A stretch of DNA of 64,000 nt. It comes from Croceivirga sp. (GTDB taxonomy: Bacteria; Bacteroidota; Bacteroidia; Flavobacteriales; Flavobacteriaceae). Shown piece after piece: positions 36,104-45,996 of this stretch. The stretch covers positions 1 through 64,000 of the forward strand of contig JANQQQ010000012.1 of the NCBI GenBank assembly GCA_028284935.1, read 5' to 3'. How positions within the stretch are numbered: the first letter of the stretch is position 1; the number at the start of each line of letters is the position of its first letter. A model generated the notes under the pieces. It saw only the letters and a program-made list of their open reading frames with translations. It ran no database searches and was not told the origin of the DNA. The position numbers were made by a program, and so were the translations under genes.

Positions 36104-37399
36104 ATGAAGCGACATGTTTTAATTGTAACCCTTGTTCTTTTTATTTCCTGTAGTTCAGATGGTGAAGAACCAGACGTGGTTGATCAAACGGATGACGAGA
36201 CTGTGATGGAAGAGGAAATGGAAGAAACCATGGACGAAACGGACCAATCCGAAGAAACAGGGGAAGAGGAAGAAAGTACTATTCCTTTTAATGTAAGTGT
36301 GGTTCTAAAGAATATTGAAAACCTTCAAAGCATTGATGATGACTTTTATCTTCAGGATTTTCAAACAGGGCGCGTTGAACCTAGCTTACTTGAAAATATA
36401 AGTGAACAATATTCGATTTCTTCCGATGCAACTTTAAGTGAGACGGGAAGACCCGATATTTTATTTTTTGCCAGATTTATACAGGGTTTGGGGGAAGAGT
36501 ATGTAGGTCTTGATTTGGATACTCGCTCAATTCGTTCCATCCAGAAAATCGTACTTTTTGATGAAGTAGAGAATGATTGCAATTTTCCATTCCCTATAAT
36601 GTGGGGCGAAAACTCAATGTTTTCAGTATATTCCGATGTATGCGGCGATGTGGAGATTTTGAGGCCTTTTAACAAGATTTCAGTAGATTCTGCACCAGTC
36701 ATTTTCGATGAAATTGAAAATGCCTTTGTTGGTGACTCGTTTCATAGGTTCTGGACCACAGAAGACTATTTCATCCTGCATTACGACCATAATAGGAATG
36801 AATTGAACATCCAACAAGATGGCCTGGTGGTTTATGATGCAAATTCTTTGGAAGAAAAATATTCCACGACTTCTGATGAGTCCATGTCTTTTTATGTTGA
36901 CGATAATTTATTGGCGCTGCAAACGCTAAGTGGCGAGATACGTCTGATAGATTTGGACACGGGCGCTACTTTACATGATCATACCAGTGCGGAAAGAGTG
37001 GTTCTTTTACCGAAGTATGAGAATACTGGTAATTATTCGATTGGCAATATGGACATTACCAATGATAGGATGGGAACCTTTGATACTAGATCAAGTGCCA
37101 TTTTTGTTCCAGCATATTATGACTTCATCAGGCAGGAGAAAATTTCAGTTGATAGGCAAAAATACCTTGCTTTTTTCAACAGGGACGTCATCGATTTTGA
37201 TGCAGATATTATTGAACCCACAGAAATCAAATATGATTTGGAATCCAATGTCTTTGTTACTTCTTACATTGCTGGCGAGCCCAACAACCCCGGGGTTTTA
37301 AAGTATTCGGGAATTATGTTCATGGATTTTGATGGTACGCTGTTGTTTGATTACAGATTTCCTGACGGCTTTTTTGTTGATCAGCTTGTTAAGCGATGA
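36104..37399 (+). CDS. Lipoprotein with acidic tether, unknown function
   Basis: This encodes 431 residues. The lipoprotein signal is MKRHVLIVTLVLFISC, with Cys at residue 16. Residues about 19-60 are a strongly acidic low-complexity tether (DETVMEEEMEETMDETDQ and EEEES), which would hold the folded part away from the membrane. The body shows propeller-like strand pairs (LVVYDANSLEEKYSTT, LLALQTLSGEIRLIDLDTG). It was not matched to a named family. It is divergent from the preceding lipoprotein and its stop directly abuts that of convergent recG. Confidence 0.7.
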   Translation: MKRHVLIVTLVLFISCSSDGEEPDVVDQTDDETVMEEEMEETMDETDQSEETGEEEESTIPFNVSVVLKNIENLQSIDDDFYLQDFQTGRVEPSLLENISEQYSISSDATLSETGRPDILFFARFIQGLGEEYVGLDLDTRSIRSIQKIVLFDEVENDCNFPFPIMWGENSMFSVYSDVCGDVEILRPFNKISVDSAPVIFDEIENAFVGDSFHRFWTTEDYFILHYDHNRNELNIQQDGLVVYDANSLEEKYSTTSDESMSFYVDDNLLALQTLSGEIRLIDLDTGATLHDHTSAERVVLLPKYENTGNYSIGNMDITNDRMGTFDTRSSAIFVPAYYDFIRQEKISVDRQKYLAFFNRDVIDFDADIIEPTEIKYDLESNVFVTSYIAGEPNNPGVLKYSGIMFMDFDGTLLFDYRFPDGFFVDQLVKR

Positions 37400-39508
37400 T
37401 CAACTGATATACCCCCAAATCGCTTTATCCTTAACGAGTTGGGCATAAGCCCTTCTGATGGGCAGATTACCTTGATTTTCCAATTTAGGGTCTTCCTTTA
37501 AGGTTTGAATGGCATAATAACGGGCCGTTTTCAAAATAGGATTGTCCTTTACAATGTCAGCTATCTTTAGATTGAGCAATCCACTCTGCTGGGTGCCCAT
37601 TAAATCGCCTGGGCCACGTAGTTTCAAATCCACCTCTGCGATTTCAAAGCCGTCATTGGTGCGGCACATGGTTTCCAACCGGGTTTTTGCATCAGCTGAA
37701 AGTTTATGGGAGGTCATTAGAATACAATAACTTTGATCTGCCCCGCGCCCCACACGACCCCGTAGCTGGTGCAATTGGGAAAGCCCAAAACGTTCCGCGC
37801 TTTCAATGATCATGACAGAGGCATTAGGTACGTTCACTCCAACTTCAATAACCGTAGTGGCCACCATGATTTGGGTCTCGCCCTTTACAAAACGCCCCAT
37901 CTCAAAGTCCTTGTCTTGCGACTTCATTTGCCCATGAACTATGGAGATTTGATAGTCAGATATTGGAAATTCACGGACAATGCTTTCGTACCCATCCATC
38001 AAATCTTTGTAGTCCAGAGCTTCGGATTCTTGAATCAGGGGATAAACCATATAGACCTGCCTGCCTTTCTTGATTTCGTCCTTTAGAAACCGAAACACCT
38101 TTAAACGATTTGTATCAAATCGATGAACGGTTTTAACGGGCTTTCGACCGGGGGGAAGTTCGTCAATAACCGAAATATCCAAATCCCCATAGAGACTCAT
38201 GGCCAAGGTCCTGGGAATGGGGGTTGCCGTCATGACCAAAATATGGGGGGGCACCTCATTTTTATGCCATAGTTTGGAACGCTGGGCCACCCCAAATCGA
38301 TGCTGTTCATCAATAATGGCCAGTCCCAAGTTTTTGAACCGTACCTTATCCTCCAATATGGCATGGGTGCCCACTAAAATGTTCAGGTTTCCGTTTTCCA
38401 ATTGATTATGGAGAAAAGTGCGTTCTGCTCTTTTGGTGGAACCTGTAAGCAGGGCTATTTTGAGATTGGTGTTTTTCAATAAGTCCTTCAGCCCGCTATA
38501 ATGTTGCTGTGCCAAAATTTCCGTGGGGGCCATTAAACCGGCTTGAAAGCCATTGTCAACGGCCAAAAGCATACACATGAGTCCTACAATGGTTTTTCCG
38601 GAACCAACATCACCTTGCAACAATCGGTTCATTTGTGCAGAACTGCCCATGTCATTTCGAATTTCCTTGATCACACGTTTCTGGGCGTTGGTCAATTCAA
38701 AAGGCAAATGGTTTTTGAAAAACCCATTAAAGTGTTGGCCCACGTGGGTAAAAGGTAGTCCCTTGATTTTTTTCTTTCGGGCGACCTTTTTGGAAAGCAA
38801 CTGTAACTGGATGAAGAACAGCTCTTCGAATTTTAATCGGAACTGTGCTTTCGCCAATGGTTCCTGACCCTTGGGAAAATGTATATTTAGTAAGGCATCC
38901 GCCTTGGAAATCAGTTTTAATTCTTCAATTAAGAGGGTTGAAAGCGTTTCCCCAAAGTTGGCTTTGGTCTCTAAAAACAGCTGCTGCACCATTTTACTGA
39001 TGACACGGTTGGTAATGCCCTTAGCACCTAATTTCTCTGTGGAAGGATAAATGGGTTGCATGCTAATTTTTAGTCCTGCTTGGTGTTCCTTAAGCAATTC
39101 CATCTCCGGGTGTGGCATGGAGAAAGAACTCCCGTATTTGTTGATACGACCAAAAATAACATAGGGCTCATTGAGTTGCAGGTTTTCACGTATCCATTTA
39201 TGACCACGGAACCAGACCAGTTTTATTTCCCCGGTTTCGTCTACAAAGGAAGCCTCCAGACGTTTCCCCCGTTTTTGTTCCACAGTTTTTAAATGGACAA
39301 TTTTTCCTACAACCTGCACATCGGCGCCACTATCTTTTAGTTGGTTAATTTTATAGTATTGGGTTTTGTCGAGGTAACGATGAGGATACAATTGGAGTAA
39401 GTCGCGAAAGGTTTCCAATCCTAGTTCTGTTTTTAGGATTTCGGCACGGTTGGGGCCTACACCTTTGAGATAAACTAATGGGGTATGCAGAATACTGGAT
39501 TGCATCAA
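37400..39508 (-). CDS. recG: ATP-dependent DNA helicase RecG
   Basis: This encodes 702 residues, full length. The N-terminal wedge (OB) domain contains VGKIVHLKTVEQKRGKRLEA; the SF2 helicase core has Walker A LLQGDVGSGKTIVGLM near residue 297, the DEQH box AIIDEQHRFGVAQR and the motif GRVGRGADQSYC. RecG remodels stalled replication forks and Holliday junctions. It stands alone on the - strand, convergent to the acidic-tether lipoprotein and divergent from the M1 peptidase with a short gap. Confidence 0.97.
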   Translation of the reverse strand: MMQSSILHTPLVYLKGVGPNRAEILKTELGLETFRDLLQLYPHRYLDKTQYYKINQLKDSGADVQVVGKIVHLKTVEQKRGKRLEASFVDETGEIKLVWFRGHKWIRENLQLNEPYVIFGRINKYGSSFSMPHPEMELLKEHQAGLKISMQPIYPSTEKLGAKGITNRVISKMVQQLFLETKANFGETLSTLLIEELKLISKADALLNIHFPKGQEPLAKAQFRLKFEELFFIQLQLLSKKVARKKKIKGLPFTHVGQHFNGFFKNHLPFELTNAQKRVIKEIRNDMGSSAQMNRLLQGDVGSGKTIVGLMCMLLAVDNGFQAGLMAPTEILAQQHYSGLKDLLKNTNLKIALLTGSTKRAERTFLHNQLENGNLNILVGTHAILEDKVRFKNLGLAIIDEQHRFGVAQRSKLWHKNEVPPHILVMTATPIPRTLAMSLYGDLDISVIDELPPGRKPVKTVHRFDTNRLKVFRFLKDEIKKGRQVYMVYPLIQESEALDYKDLMDGYESIVREFPISDYQISIVHGQMKSQDKDFEMGRFVKGETQIMVATTVIEVGVNVPNASVMIIESAERFGLSQLHQLRGRVGRGADQSYCILMTSHKLSADAKTRLETMCRTNDGFEIAEVDLKLRGPGDLMGTQQSGLLNLKIADIVKDNPILKTARYYAIQTLKEDPKLENQGNLPIRRAYAQLVKDKAIWGYIS

Positions 39509-39553
39509 ACGAAAATAGCTAAATTGGCTTGACTTTTGAGGTTTGTAAGTCCC

Positions 39554-41674
39554 ATGAGATATTTTCTTTCCATTTTTTTGTTGTTATCGTTTTTTGGGTT
39601 TTCCCAAAAGCAACCAAGCGTTGATTTCACTAAAATTAATGCTGAAATCTCACCTATTCTCGAATCAAAGGAAATTAATGGAAAAGCCACCTATGAATTT
39701 GAGTTGAAAGGGAAAACCGACTCTGTTTTTTTAGATGCGGTGCATATGACCTTTTCTCATGTTACTTTGGACGGAAAAGAAACAGCCTTTTCAAACTCTG
39801 GTAAGCGTTTGGGCATTCAAGCCCCCAAAAGGCCTGGAAAACATGAATTGTTTGTGCGTTACAGTACCCAACCAAAGCAGACGGTTTATTTTATGGGTAC
39901 GGTCTCTGAGGTCCCTCGAAGGGACCAACAAGAAAGTGTGGCTTCAGGTCACCTCAGCCACCATTCTTTCTTTCAAATATGGACCCAAGGTCAAGGGAAA
40001 TATACCAGTCATTGGTTACCCTCAACTGATGATATGACCGATAAGATTGAATTTGACCTTACCTTTTTAGTTGGGGAAGGTTATCAAGTAATTGCGAATG
40101 GGAAATTAATTGAACGAGTTTCTGAGGATGGTTTAACCGAATGGAAGTTCGATATGACGAACCCAATGAGCAGCTATCTTGCTGCTTTTGCCATAGGCAA
40201 TTTTGATAAGAAAATCATTCAATCAAAATCAGGTATTCCCATGGAGCTGTATTACGAACCTAAAGACTCCTTGAAATTTGAACCTACGTACCGATATTCT
40301 AAGGAGATATTCGATTTTTTGGAAGAGGAAATAGGGGTAGCCTACCCTTGGCAGAATTACAAACAAGTCCCTGTTCACGATTTTTTGTATGCTGGAATGG
40401 AAAATACTACTTGCACCATTTTCTCCAATCAGTATGTCATAGATTCCATTGCTTTTGTGGATAAAAACTATGTCAATGTCAATGCCCATGAGTTGGCACA
40501 TCAATGGTTTGGGAATTTGGTAACCGAAGAAAGCGGGGAACACCATTGGCTTCATGAGGGTTTCGCCACTTATTATGCGTATTTGGTCGAAAAAGAACTG
40601 TTTGGAGAAGATCATTTCTATTGGAAAATCCATCAAACGGCGAAAACCCTTCATAACCTCTCCGAAAATGATGGTGGTGAAGCCCTGACCGACCCCAATG
40701 CAAATAGCTTGACCTTTTATGAAAAAGGAGCTTGGGCTTTGGTCGCCTTACGGGAACTGATTGGGGACGTCGCTTTTAGAAAGGGAGTCCAAAACTATTT
40801 GAATAGGTATGCCTTTAAAAATGCCACCATTTCCAATTTTTTACATGAAATGGAGACGGCCTCGGAAACGGACTTGAACCCATTCCGTAAGCAGTGGTTG
40901 GAAAGCGAGGAATTTCCATGGGAAGGAGTAAAGGAACTTTTAGCCTCAAATAATAGCTCCATGAGGCTCTTTTTTGAACTTCAGGATAAGACGAAAGACA
41001 CTTTGGTATTTGATGAGGAAAAATTGCTGGAATTATGGGAAAAAGAAGCCCCGATACCCTTTAAAAGGGGGGTTGTACTAAAATATGGTGCACAAATTGC
41101 GGACTCTTCCCTTATCAAAATTGTAGCTACTGAAGAATTGAAAGTAAAGCAAGCAATTGCTCAGGTAGTTCCAGATATTTCTAAAGAACTTCAAGTCTCT
41201 TTTGAAGCTATGTTAAAAGATGAAAGTTACACGACCCAAGAAATCGTATTGTTCAAACTATGGCAAGCCTTTCCCGATAAACAGAAATACTATCTCGACC
41301 AGTTGGATGGGGTAGTGGGCCTCCCCAATAAAAATGTACGACTACTCTGGTTGACCTTGGCACTTATCACTCCAGAGTATCAACTCGAAAATAAAAGGAC
41401 ATTTTATAATGAATTAAACGGTTACACGGCAACCCATCACAATTTTGAGATACGCAGATTGGCGTTTCAATACCTAAGTCAAATTAGGGCCTTAAGTGAC
41501 CAAAGCTTGGAAAACCTCCTTCAGGCGGCCAATCACCATGTTTGGCAATTTAAAAAATCCTCGAGAAATCTATTAAGGGAAATAAATGCATCCGACCAAG
41601 GAAAAGAACGTTTATTGCAATTGCAACTAAAGGAGGAGGAAAAAGAACTTTTGAACAAGATTTTGAATCCATGA
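39554..41674 (+). CDS. Exported M1-family metallopeptidase (aminopeptidase)
   Basis: This encodes 706 residues. The ATG at 39554 gives the signal peptide MRYFLSIFLLLSFFGFSQ; the TTG 18 bases earlier is less likely. The zinc site is complete: H312-E-L-A-H316 followed by E335 at the standard spacing, and the exopeptidase motif GMEN precedes it in FLYAGMENTTCTIF. The N-terminal part is the usual beta-rich domain and the C-terminal third is helical (ERAP/HEAT-like). It should act in the periplasm or at the surface in peptide degradation. Its stop overlaps the patatin gene as ATGA (41671-41674). Confidence 0.93.
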   Translation: MRYFLSIFLLLSFFGFSQKQPSVDFTKINAEISPILESKEINGKATYEFELKGKTDSVFLDAVHMTFSHVTLDGKETAFSNSGKRLGIQAPKRPGKHELFVRYSTQPKQTVYFMGTVSEVPRRDQQESVASGHLSHHSFFQIWTQGQGKYTSHWLPSTDDMTDKIEFDLTFLVGEGYQVIANGKLIERVSEDGLTEWKFDMTNPMSSYLAAFAIGNFDKKIIQSKSGIPMELYYEPKDSLKFEPTYRYSKEIFDFLEEEIGVAYPWQNYKQVPVHDFLYAGMENTTCTIFSNQYVIDSIAFVDKNYVNVNAHELAHQWFGNLVTEESGEHHWLHEGFATYYAYLVEKELFGEDHFYWKIHQTAKTLHNLSENDGGEALTDPNANSLTFYEKGAWALVALRELIGDVAFRKGVQNYLNRYAFKNATISNFLHEMETASETDLNPFRKQWLESEEFPWEGVKELLASNNSSMRLFFELQDKTKDTLVFDEEKLLELWEKEAPIPFKRGVVLKYGAQIADSSLIKIVATEELKVKQAIAQVVPDISKELQVSFEAMLKDESYTTQEIVLFKLWQAFPDKQKYYLDQLDGVVGLPNKNVRLLWLTLALITPEYQLENKRTFYNELNGYTATHHNFEIRRLAFQYLSQIRALSDQSLENLLQAANHHVWQFKKSSRNLLREINASDQGKERLLQLQLKEEEKELLNKILNP

Positions 41675-42585
41675 GAGCATTGGTCATTTCAGGTGGGGGT
41701 AGCAAGGGTGCCTTTGCAGGAGGGGTGGCTCATTATTTAATAGATGAAGCCAAAAAAGAGTATGACATTCTTGTAGGGACTTCAACGGGCAGTCTTTTGA
41801 TTTCCCATTTGGGCTTGGGAAAGATTGACAAAATCCGGGATATTTATTCTTCGGTCAACCAGGAAAGTATTTTCAACAATTGCCCTTTTATTATTAAGAA
41901 AAAACATGGTTCTGATATCATCACCATGAACCATTGGAATATTATTAAAAACTTCGTCAGGGGTAAGAAAACCTTTGGTGAAAGTGAAAATTTAAGGGAA
42001 CTGATTAGGTCAAGTATCACCAAGGACGAATTTCAAACCCTGAAAAATGGCCCAAAGGATATTGTGGTGACGGTATCAAACCTATCGCTAAATCAAGTGG
42101 AATACAAGTCCATCAACGACTTTGATTATGATGAGTTTTGTGATTGGATTTGGATTTCTTCCAACTACACGCCATTTATGAGTTTGGTCAGAAAAAACGG
42201 CTGCGAATATGCAGATGGAGGGCTAGGAAGCCTTGTACCCATTGAGGAAGCCATAATGCGTGGTGCCAAGGAGGTGGACGTTGTAGTGCTCCGTACCGAA
42301 ATTAGTTATTATAACAGAATGCCTTCAAGAAATCCCTTTGAACTATTGACCAGCATGATGGCTTTTGTGTTGGACCGGATTGAAAATCAGAACATACGAA
42401 TTGGAAAATTGGTAGCCAATCAGCAAGATGCCATTGTCAACTTTTATTATACCCCAACGGTGCTCACCACCAATTCCTTGATTTTCAATAAAGAAAAAAT
42501 GACGTTGTGGTGGAAAAAGGGATATCTCTATGCCAAGAACAAAGATACCGAGAGTATGCCCATAGAACCGGATTTACACGAGTAG
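41671..42585 (+). CDS. Patatin-like phospholipase family protein
   Basis: This encodes 304 residues. The patatin elements are GGGSKGAF (oxyanion loop, residues 8-15), the nucleophile S38 in G36-T-S-T-G40 and the catalytic Asp in ADGGLGS near residue 180, so the Ser/Asp dyad is complete. There is no signal peptide, so it should act in the cytosol on phospholipids or acyl esters. It is translationally coupled to the M1 peptidase by a four-base overlap, and ends five bases before a convergent gene. Confidence 0.93.
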   Translation: MRALVISGGGSKGAFAGGVAHYLIDEAKKEYDILVGTSTGSLLISHLGLGKIDKIRDIYSSVNQESIFNNCPFIIKKKHGSDIITMNHWNIIKNFVRGKKTFGESENLRELIRSSITKDEFQTLKNGPKDIVVTVSNLSLNQVEYKSINDFDYDEFCDWIWISSNYTPFMSLVRKNGCEYADGGLGSLVPIEEAIMRGAKEVDVVVLRTEISYYNRMPSRNPFELLTSMMAFVLDRIENQNIRIGKLVANQQDAIVNFYYTPTVLTTNSLIFNKEKMTLWWKKGYLYAKNKDTESMPIEPDLHE

Positions 42586-42589
42586 GAGG

Positions 42590-43108
42590 TCACCAAAGCT
42601 CCGAAATTTCCTTTTTGATAAAAGCAAGTGCGGTAGTGGAAGGGGATTGTTTCTCCATTCCCTGGTTAAGAATATCCTCCCTCAGTTTATCCGCGGAATC
42701 AGCCTCACTCATTCCTGCCGAACGGATGATTTGAATGGTAGCATTTTTGGCTGCTTTGATAATATTCCAGCACTCATCGCTCATATAGATTTGCTGGGAA
42801 AGGTTATGTTCAAACTCGTTCTCAATTTGCTTGATCAGGAGATTTTCGTAATTGGATTTGTCTTGTCCCTTTGGGCCCACTCGAACGACCAAGCTGTTGA
42901 TGGCAATACGTTCCAAAAAGAGAACCATACGTTCATAGGCTTGTAAGCGAACTGGTAGGGTTTCCTTTTGTGAATCCTTATGTAGCAAAAATCTTCGGCG
43001 ACCCTCCTCATTCCTGGTATGCAAACGAAAAAAGTAAAACGCAATAGCTCCCGTTACAACGGCTGGTAATAAATAGGCAAATAGCTGAAGGATGTCATCT
43101 CCGCTCAT
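42590..43108 (-). CDS. Conserved membrane-anchored Bacteroidota protein, unknown function
   Basis: This encodes 172 residues. One N-terminal transmembrane helix (LFAYLLPAVVTGAIAFYFF) is followed by a basic stretch (RNEEGRRRF) and a cytosolic, mostly helical domain with LQAYERMVLFLERI, EFEHNLSQQIYMSDECWNII and the C-terminal LREDILNQGMEK. I do not recognise a named function; similar short proteins with LQAYERM blocks occur in many Flavobacteriia. No catalytic motif is visible. It is followed by the OmpA-like gene on the same strand upstream, with about 60 bases between. Confidence 0.75.
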   Translation of the reverse strand: MSGDDILQLFAYLLPAVVTGAIAFYFFRLHTRNEEGRRRFLLHKDSQKETLPVRLQAYERMVLFLERIAINSLVVRVGPKGQDKSNYENLLIKQIENEFEHNLSQQIYMSDECWNIIKAAKNATIQIIRSAGMSEADSADKLREDILNQGMEKQSPSTTALAFIKKEISELW

Positions 43109-43168
43109 AGGTTTCTTTGGTTTTGATGAAGTAAGAACGCAATTTGATGGACTTAAGTATGATCAAAA

Positions 43169-43933
43169 CTATCTGAATTCGGTCTTCAACTTTTCGTAGA
43201 AGCTTTTGGTGTCTGAAGAAAGCCTAATGAGCACACCTTCCTTAAAATTTCCATCCCTTACCAGGACCTGAATCGATTCGGGTTTTACCCCCTCTACTTC
43301 AATTAAAGCAGTTGCCACGGAAACGGTCTGTTGATAGGTCAGTCCAAATTCACCAGTGATGTTCAGCCCCTCAACGGTTACCGTTCGATTGGGGTTGGCC
43401 ACTACAATCTCACCAATTTTGGTCAGAAAGGTTTTGGCTTCTTCCGTTAATTGTGTTCCGCTATCACCCCCAAACAAAAAATCCAAACTATTCGAGAAAA
43501 GTACATCGCCGTTGCTGACCCCTATTTGTGCTTCTTGTCCCAATGTTTGTTTGGCTTGCGTTAAGATTACGATGGCCGTGGAATCGTTCTGACTAAAATC
43601 ATCCGTAATAAAGGCCATTTGTTCTTGTTTCTCCTTTAGACTCGCCAAGGCTTTATTCACTGTCTCCGTATTCTGTTTGGAAATCTGGGAAAAACTGCTC
43701 AAATTTTTCAGCAAGGTGGCATTGGCATCCCGGAGTTCCGTGTTTTCCTTTTCAAACAGTTTTGCATTGGCATCACTGGTATTGATTTGTCTATTGGCCT
43801 TGGAGAGGGAATCGTTCAGTGAAATAACACTATCCTTTAGTTGGGCTACTTCATTGATAAGATCCTTTTTTTTCTGTCCATAAACGACAAAGGACAACAT
43901 CAACAATAAATAGGTAATGGTAGTTTTAGGCAT
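43169..43933 (-). CDS. OmpA-like exported protein with a diverged C-terminal domain
   Basis: This encodes 254 residues, starting at ATG 43933 (MPKTTITYLLLMLSFVVYGQ); the TTG six bases upstream is less likely. A long coiled-coil region (about 22-110, with LINEVAQLKDSVISLNDSLSKA) is followed by a domain laid out like OmpA (DVLFSNSLDFLFGGDSGTQL, then VVANPNRTVTVEGLN). The peptidoglycan-binding residues of canonical OmpA domains (an Asp before the loop and the NxxLSxxRA motif) are missing. It resembles the canonical OmpA protein at 50908 in architecture. It may be a non-peptidoglycan-binding envelope spacer, by inference. Confidence 0.75.
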   Translation of the reverse strand: MPKTTITYLLLMLSFVVYGQKKKDLINEVAQLKDSVISLNDSLSKANRQINTSDANAKLFEKENTELRDANATLLKNLSSFSQISKQNTETVNKALASLKEKQEQMAFITDDFSQNDSTAIVILTQAKQTLGQEAQIGVSNGDVLFSNSLDFLFGGDSGTQLTEEAKTFLTKIGEIVVANPNRTVTVEGLNITGEFGLTYQQTVSVATALIEVEGVKPESIQVLVRDGNFKEGVLIRLSSDTKSFYEKLKTEFR

Positions 43934-44047
43934 AAGCAACTTTTATATGTAATAAATCCCTTTGGTTAGGCCACGAAACTTGGTAGTAGGGCCAATCTTT
44001 TTAATTTAAAGTCGATTTTAAATCGCTGCTAAGATAGCTATCATCAT

Positions 44048-45328
44048 TTATTGTCCAGCATTTAAATAATCCAAAGCGATTTCCGTCATTGCCTTAACAC
44101 CCAACTGCATTCCTGCATCATCGATCAAAAAGTCTGGGGTATGATGGGGGTAGGGTGTAGTATTTCCTGGCGTCATTCCACCTAAAAAGAAAAAGAACCC
44201 GGGAACTTCACGTTGGAAATACGAGAAATCCTCCGCTCCGGTTATGGCTTTTTGTGCGATGACATTTTCATTACCTGCCACGCGTTTTAATGTGGGTAAC
44301 ATCTGTTTGACCAAATCAGGTTCATTAAAAGTAATGTCCGTAGCATCCATTATTTCGCAGGTGGCCTCACCGCCATAAGCCTTTGCTATGGTAGCCACCA
44401 TTTCTTTCATTCTTCTGTTAATGTGGTCCTTCATATCATAGTCCAAGGTTCTAATGGTCCCCAACATTTCGGCAGATTCCGGAATAATATTGGAACGAAC
44501 ACCACTCTTTATTTTTCCAACGGTAATCACGGCGGCTTCATTGGTCAAATTGGCCTCCCGACTGATAATGGTTTGAAGACCATCGATAATTTTTGCGCTG
44601 ATAAGAATGGGATCAACACCACTCCAAGGTTGGGAACCATGACTTTGTTTTCCCTTTACGTTAATGGTAAAACTTTGGGCAGCTGCCAAAGTACCCCCCA
44701 TTTTAAAACGTATGGTGCCCACTGGGGTTTGTGAATTGATGTGCAATCCAAAAATGGCATCCACATCAGGATTTTTCAAGACCCCTTCTTTCACCATTAA
44801 CAAGGCTCCCCCTTCTTCACCAGGAGGTGGACCTTCTTCAGCAGGTTGAAAAATAAATTTTACGGTTCCCTTTATTTTGTCCTTGTTATTGGCCAGTACT
44901 TCGGCAACACCCATCAAAATGGCCGTGTGCGTATCGTGTCCGCAAGCGTGCATGACACCGACCTTTTCTCCTAAGAACTCTGAGGTGACATTGGACCTAA
45001 AGGGTAAGTCGTTTCGCTCCGTTACGGGTAGGGCGTCAATATCAGCTCGGAGCGCAACTACTTTGCCAGGCCTATTGCCCTTTAAAATCCCTATAACCCC
45101 TGTATGCGCAATACCAGTGGTCACTTCAATACCAAGGGATTTTAAATGATTAGCTATTTTTTCAGCAGTCTTAAATTCACGATTGCTCAATTCCGGATTT
45201 TGGTGGATATCATGGCGCCATTCAATAACTTTTGACTCAATTGCTGCATAATCCTTTTCCAAATTTGGTCCTTGTGCTGCTACCACTATCGAAAAAAGTG
45301 AAAGCAATCCTAAGATATTTCGTTTCAT
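44048..45328 (-). CDS. Exported M20-family amidohydrolase (peptidase M20D type)
   Basis: This encodes 426 residues. A signal peptide MKRNILGLLSLFSIVVAAQG is present. Metal-binding motifs of the M20D/hippurate hydrolase family are RADIDALPVTE, HACGHDTHTA near residue 128, and FQPAEEGPPPGEEGG; a histidine in the dimer domain (GKQSHGSQPW) and the terminal FFLGG with HTPDF are also present. The family hydrolyses N-acyl amino acids or indole conjugates. It is exported here, unlike many cytosolic members. It follows the DsrE gene by ten bases, in the same unit. Confidence 0.93.
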   Translation of the reverse strand: MKRNILGLLSLFSIVVAAQGPNLEKDYAAIESKVIEWRHDIHQNPELSNREFKTAEKIANHLKSLGIEVTTGIAHTGVIGILKGNRPGKVVALRADIDALPVTERNDLPFRSNVTSEFLGEKVGVMHACGHDTHTAILMGVAEVLANNKDKIKGTVKFIFQPAEEGPPPGEEGGALLMVKEGVLKNPDVDAIFGLHINSQTPVGTIRFKMGGTLAAAQSFTINVKGKQSHGSQPWSGVDPILISAKIIDGLQTIISREANLTNEAAVITVGKIKSGVRSNIIPESAEMLGTIRTLDYDMKDHINRRMKEMVATIAKAYGGEATCEIMDATDITFNEPDLVKQMLPTLKRVAGNENVIAQKAITGAEDFSYFQREVPGFFFFLGGMTPGNTTPYPHHTPDFLIDDAGMQLGVKAMTEIALDYLNAGQ

Positions 45329-45338
45329 AATGAAGTAT

Positions 45339-45878
45339 TTAAAATTTTATAAGGCGGTACCCCTCATTTTGCAATTGTACCAGTGCCGTCATGGCGGAAA
45401 GGGATAGCTGCACCCCATCCAAGGTATCTTCTTTTGGGAGATCTCTCGATTTGGAGGATTGTCCACAAAAAATGAATTCTGCTCCGGCCTCCATTAATTG
45501 AGATACCATCCTCGCGTTTGGGTTGTCAACCCCATATCGCTTACGATATGCTTCATTGGTGATGATATCCTTGGAAGCCTTATTGTGAACTACAAGGGCG
45601 ACTTTCATCTGTTCTGAGGAAACTCCGTTTTGGCCGTGCATGTTCAAAAAACGGGCCGCCGTTTCTATACTGGTATTTAATTGGGATAGGTCGTTAGGGC
45701 TGTTCATGATGTCAAAAACCACTTTGAACTCAGCATTTGGTTGAACTTGGTAATCCTGGGAAGCAACTTCCCATACCTTCCCATAATCCTCTATGATAGG
45801 ACCTGCTTTTTTCTCCTGTCCTAAGGCTGTTATATTAAAAAGCACGCCCAGGAACAAAAAAATGAAATAGGCTTTCAT
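45339..45878 (-). CDS. Exported DsrE-family protein
   Basis: This encodes 179 residues. A signal peptide ends near TALGQ (about residue 21). The DsrE/DsrF-like domain shows FKVVFDIMNSPND, then ARFLNMHGQNGV, then MKVALVVHNKAS, and the conserved cysteine C138 in AEFIFCGQSS. DsrE proteins handle sulfur or small thiol ligands, mostly in the cytosol; exported members have an unclear role. It precedes the M20 hydrolase by ten bases. Confidence 0.85.
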   Translation of the reverse strand: MKAYFIFLFLGVLFNITALGQEKKAGPIIEDYGKVWEVASQDYQVQPNAEFKVVFDIMNSPNDLSQLNTSIETAARFLNMHGQNGVSSEQMKVALVVHNKASKDIITNEAYRKRYGVDNPNARMVSQLMEAGAEFIFCGQSSKSRDLPKEDTLDGVQLSLSAMTALVQLQNEGYRLIKF

Positions 45879-45996
45879 GTAACCGAAGATATTAAATGCT
45901 TTCCAATTTAGAAGCTGTTCAAAAGTATTGAAGACAAGATTTTTTGAAACTCCAATTAATGGCTAATTTCACCTCTTTACAATTTTCCCGAAGTCT

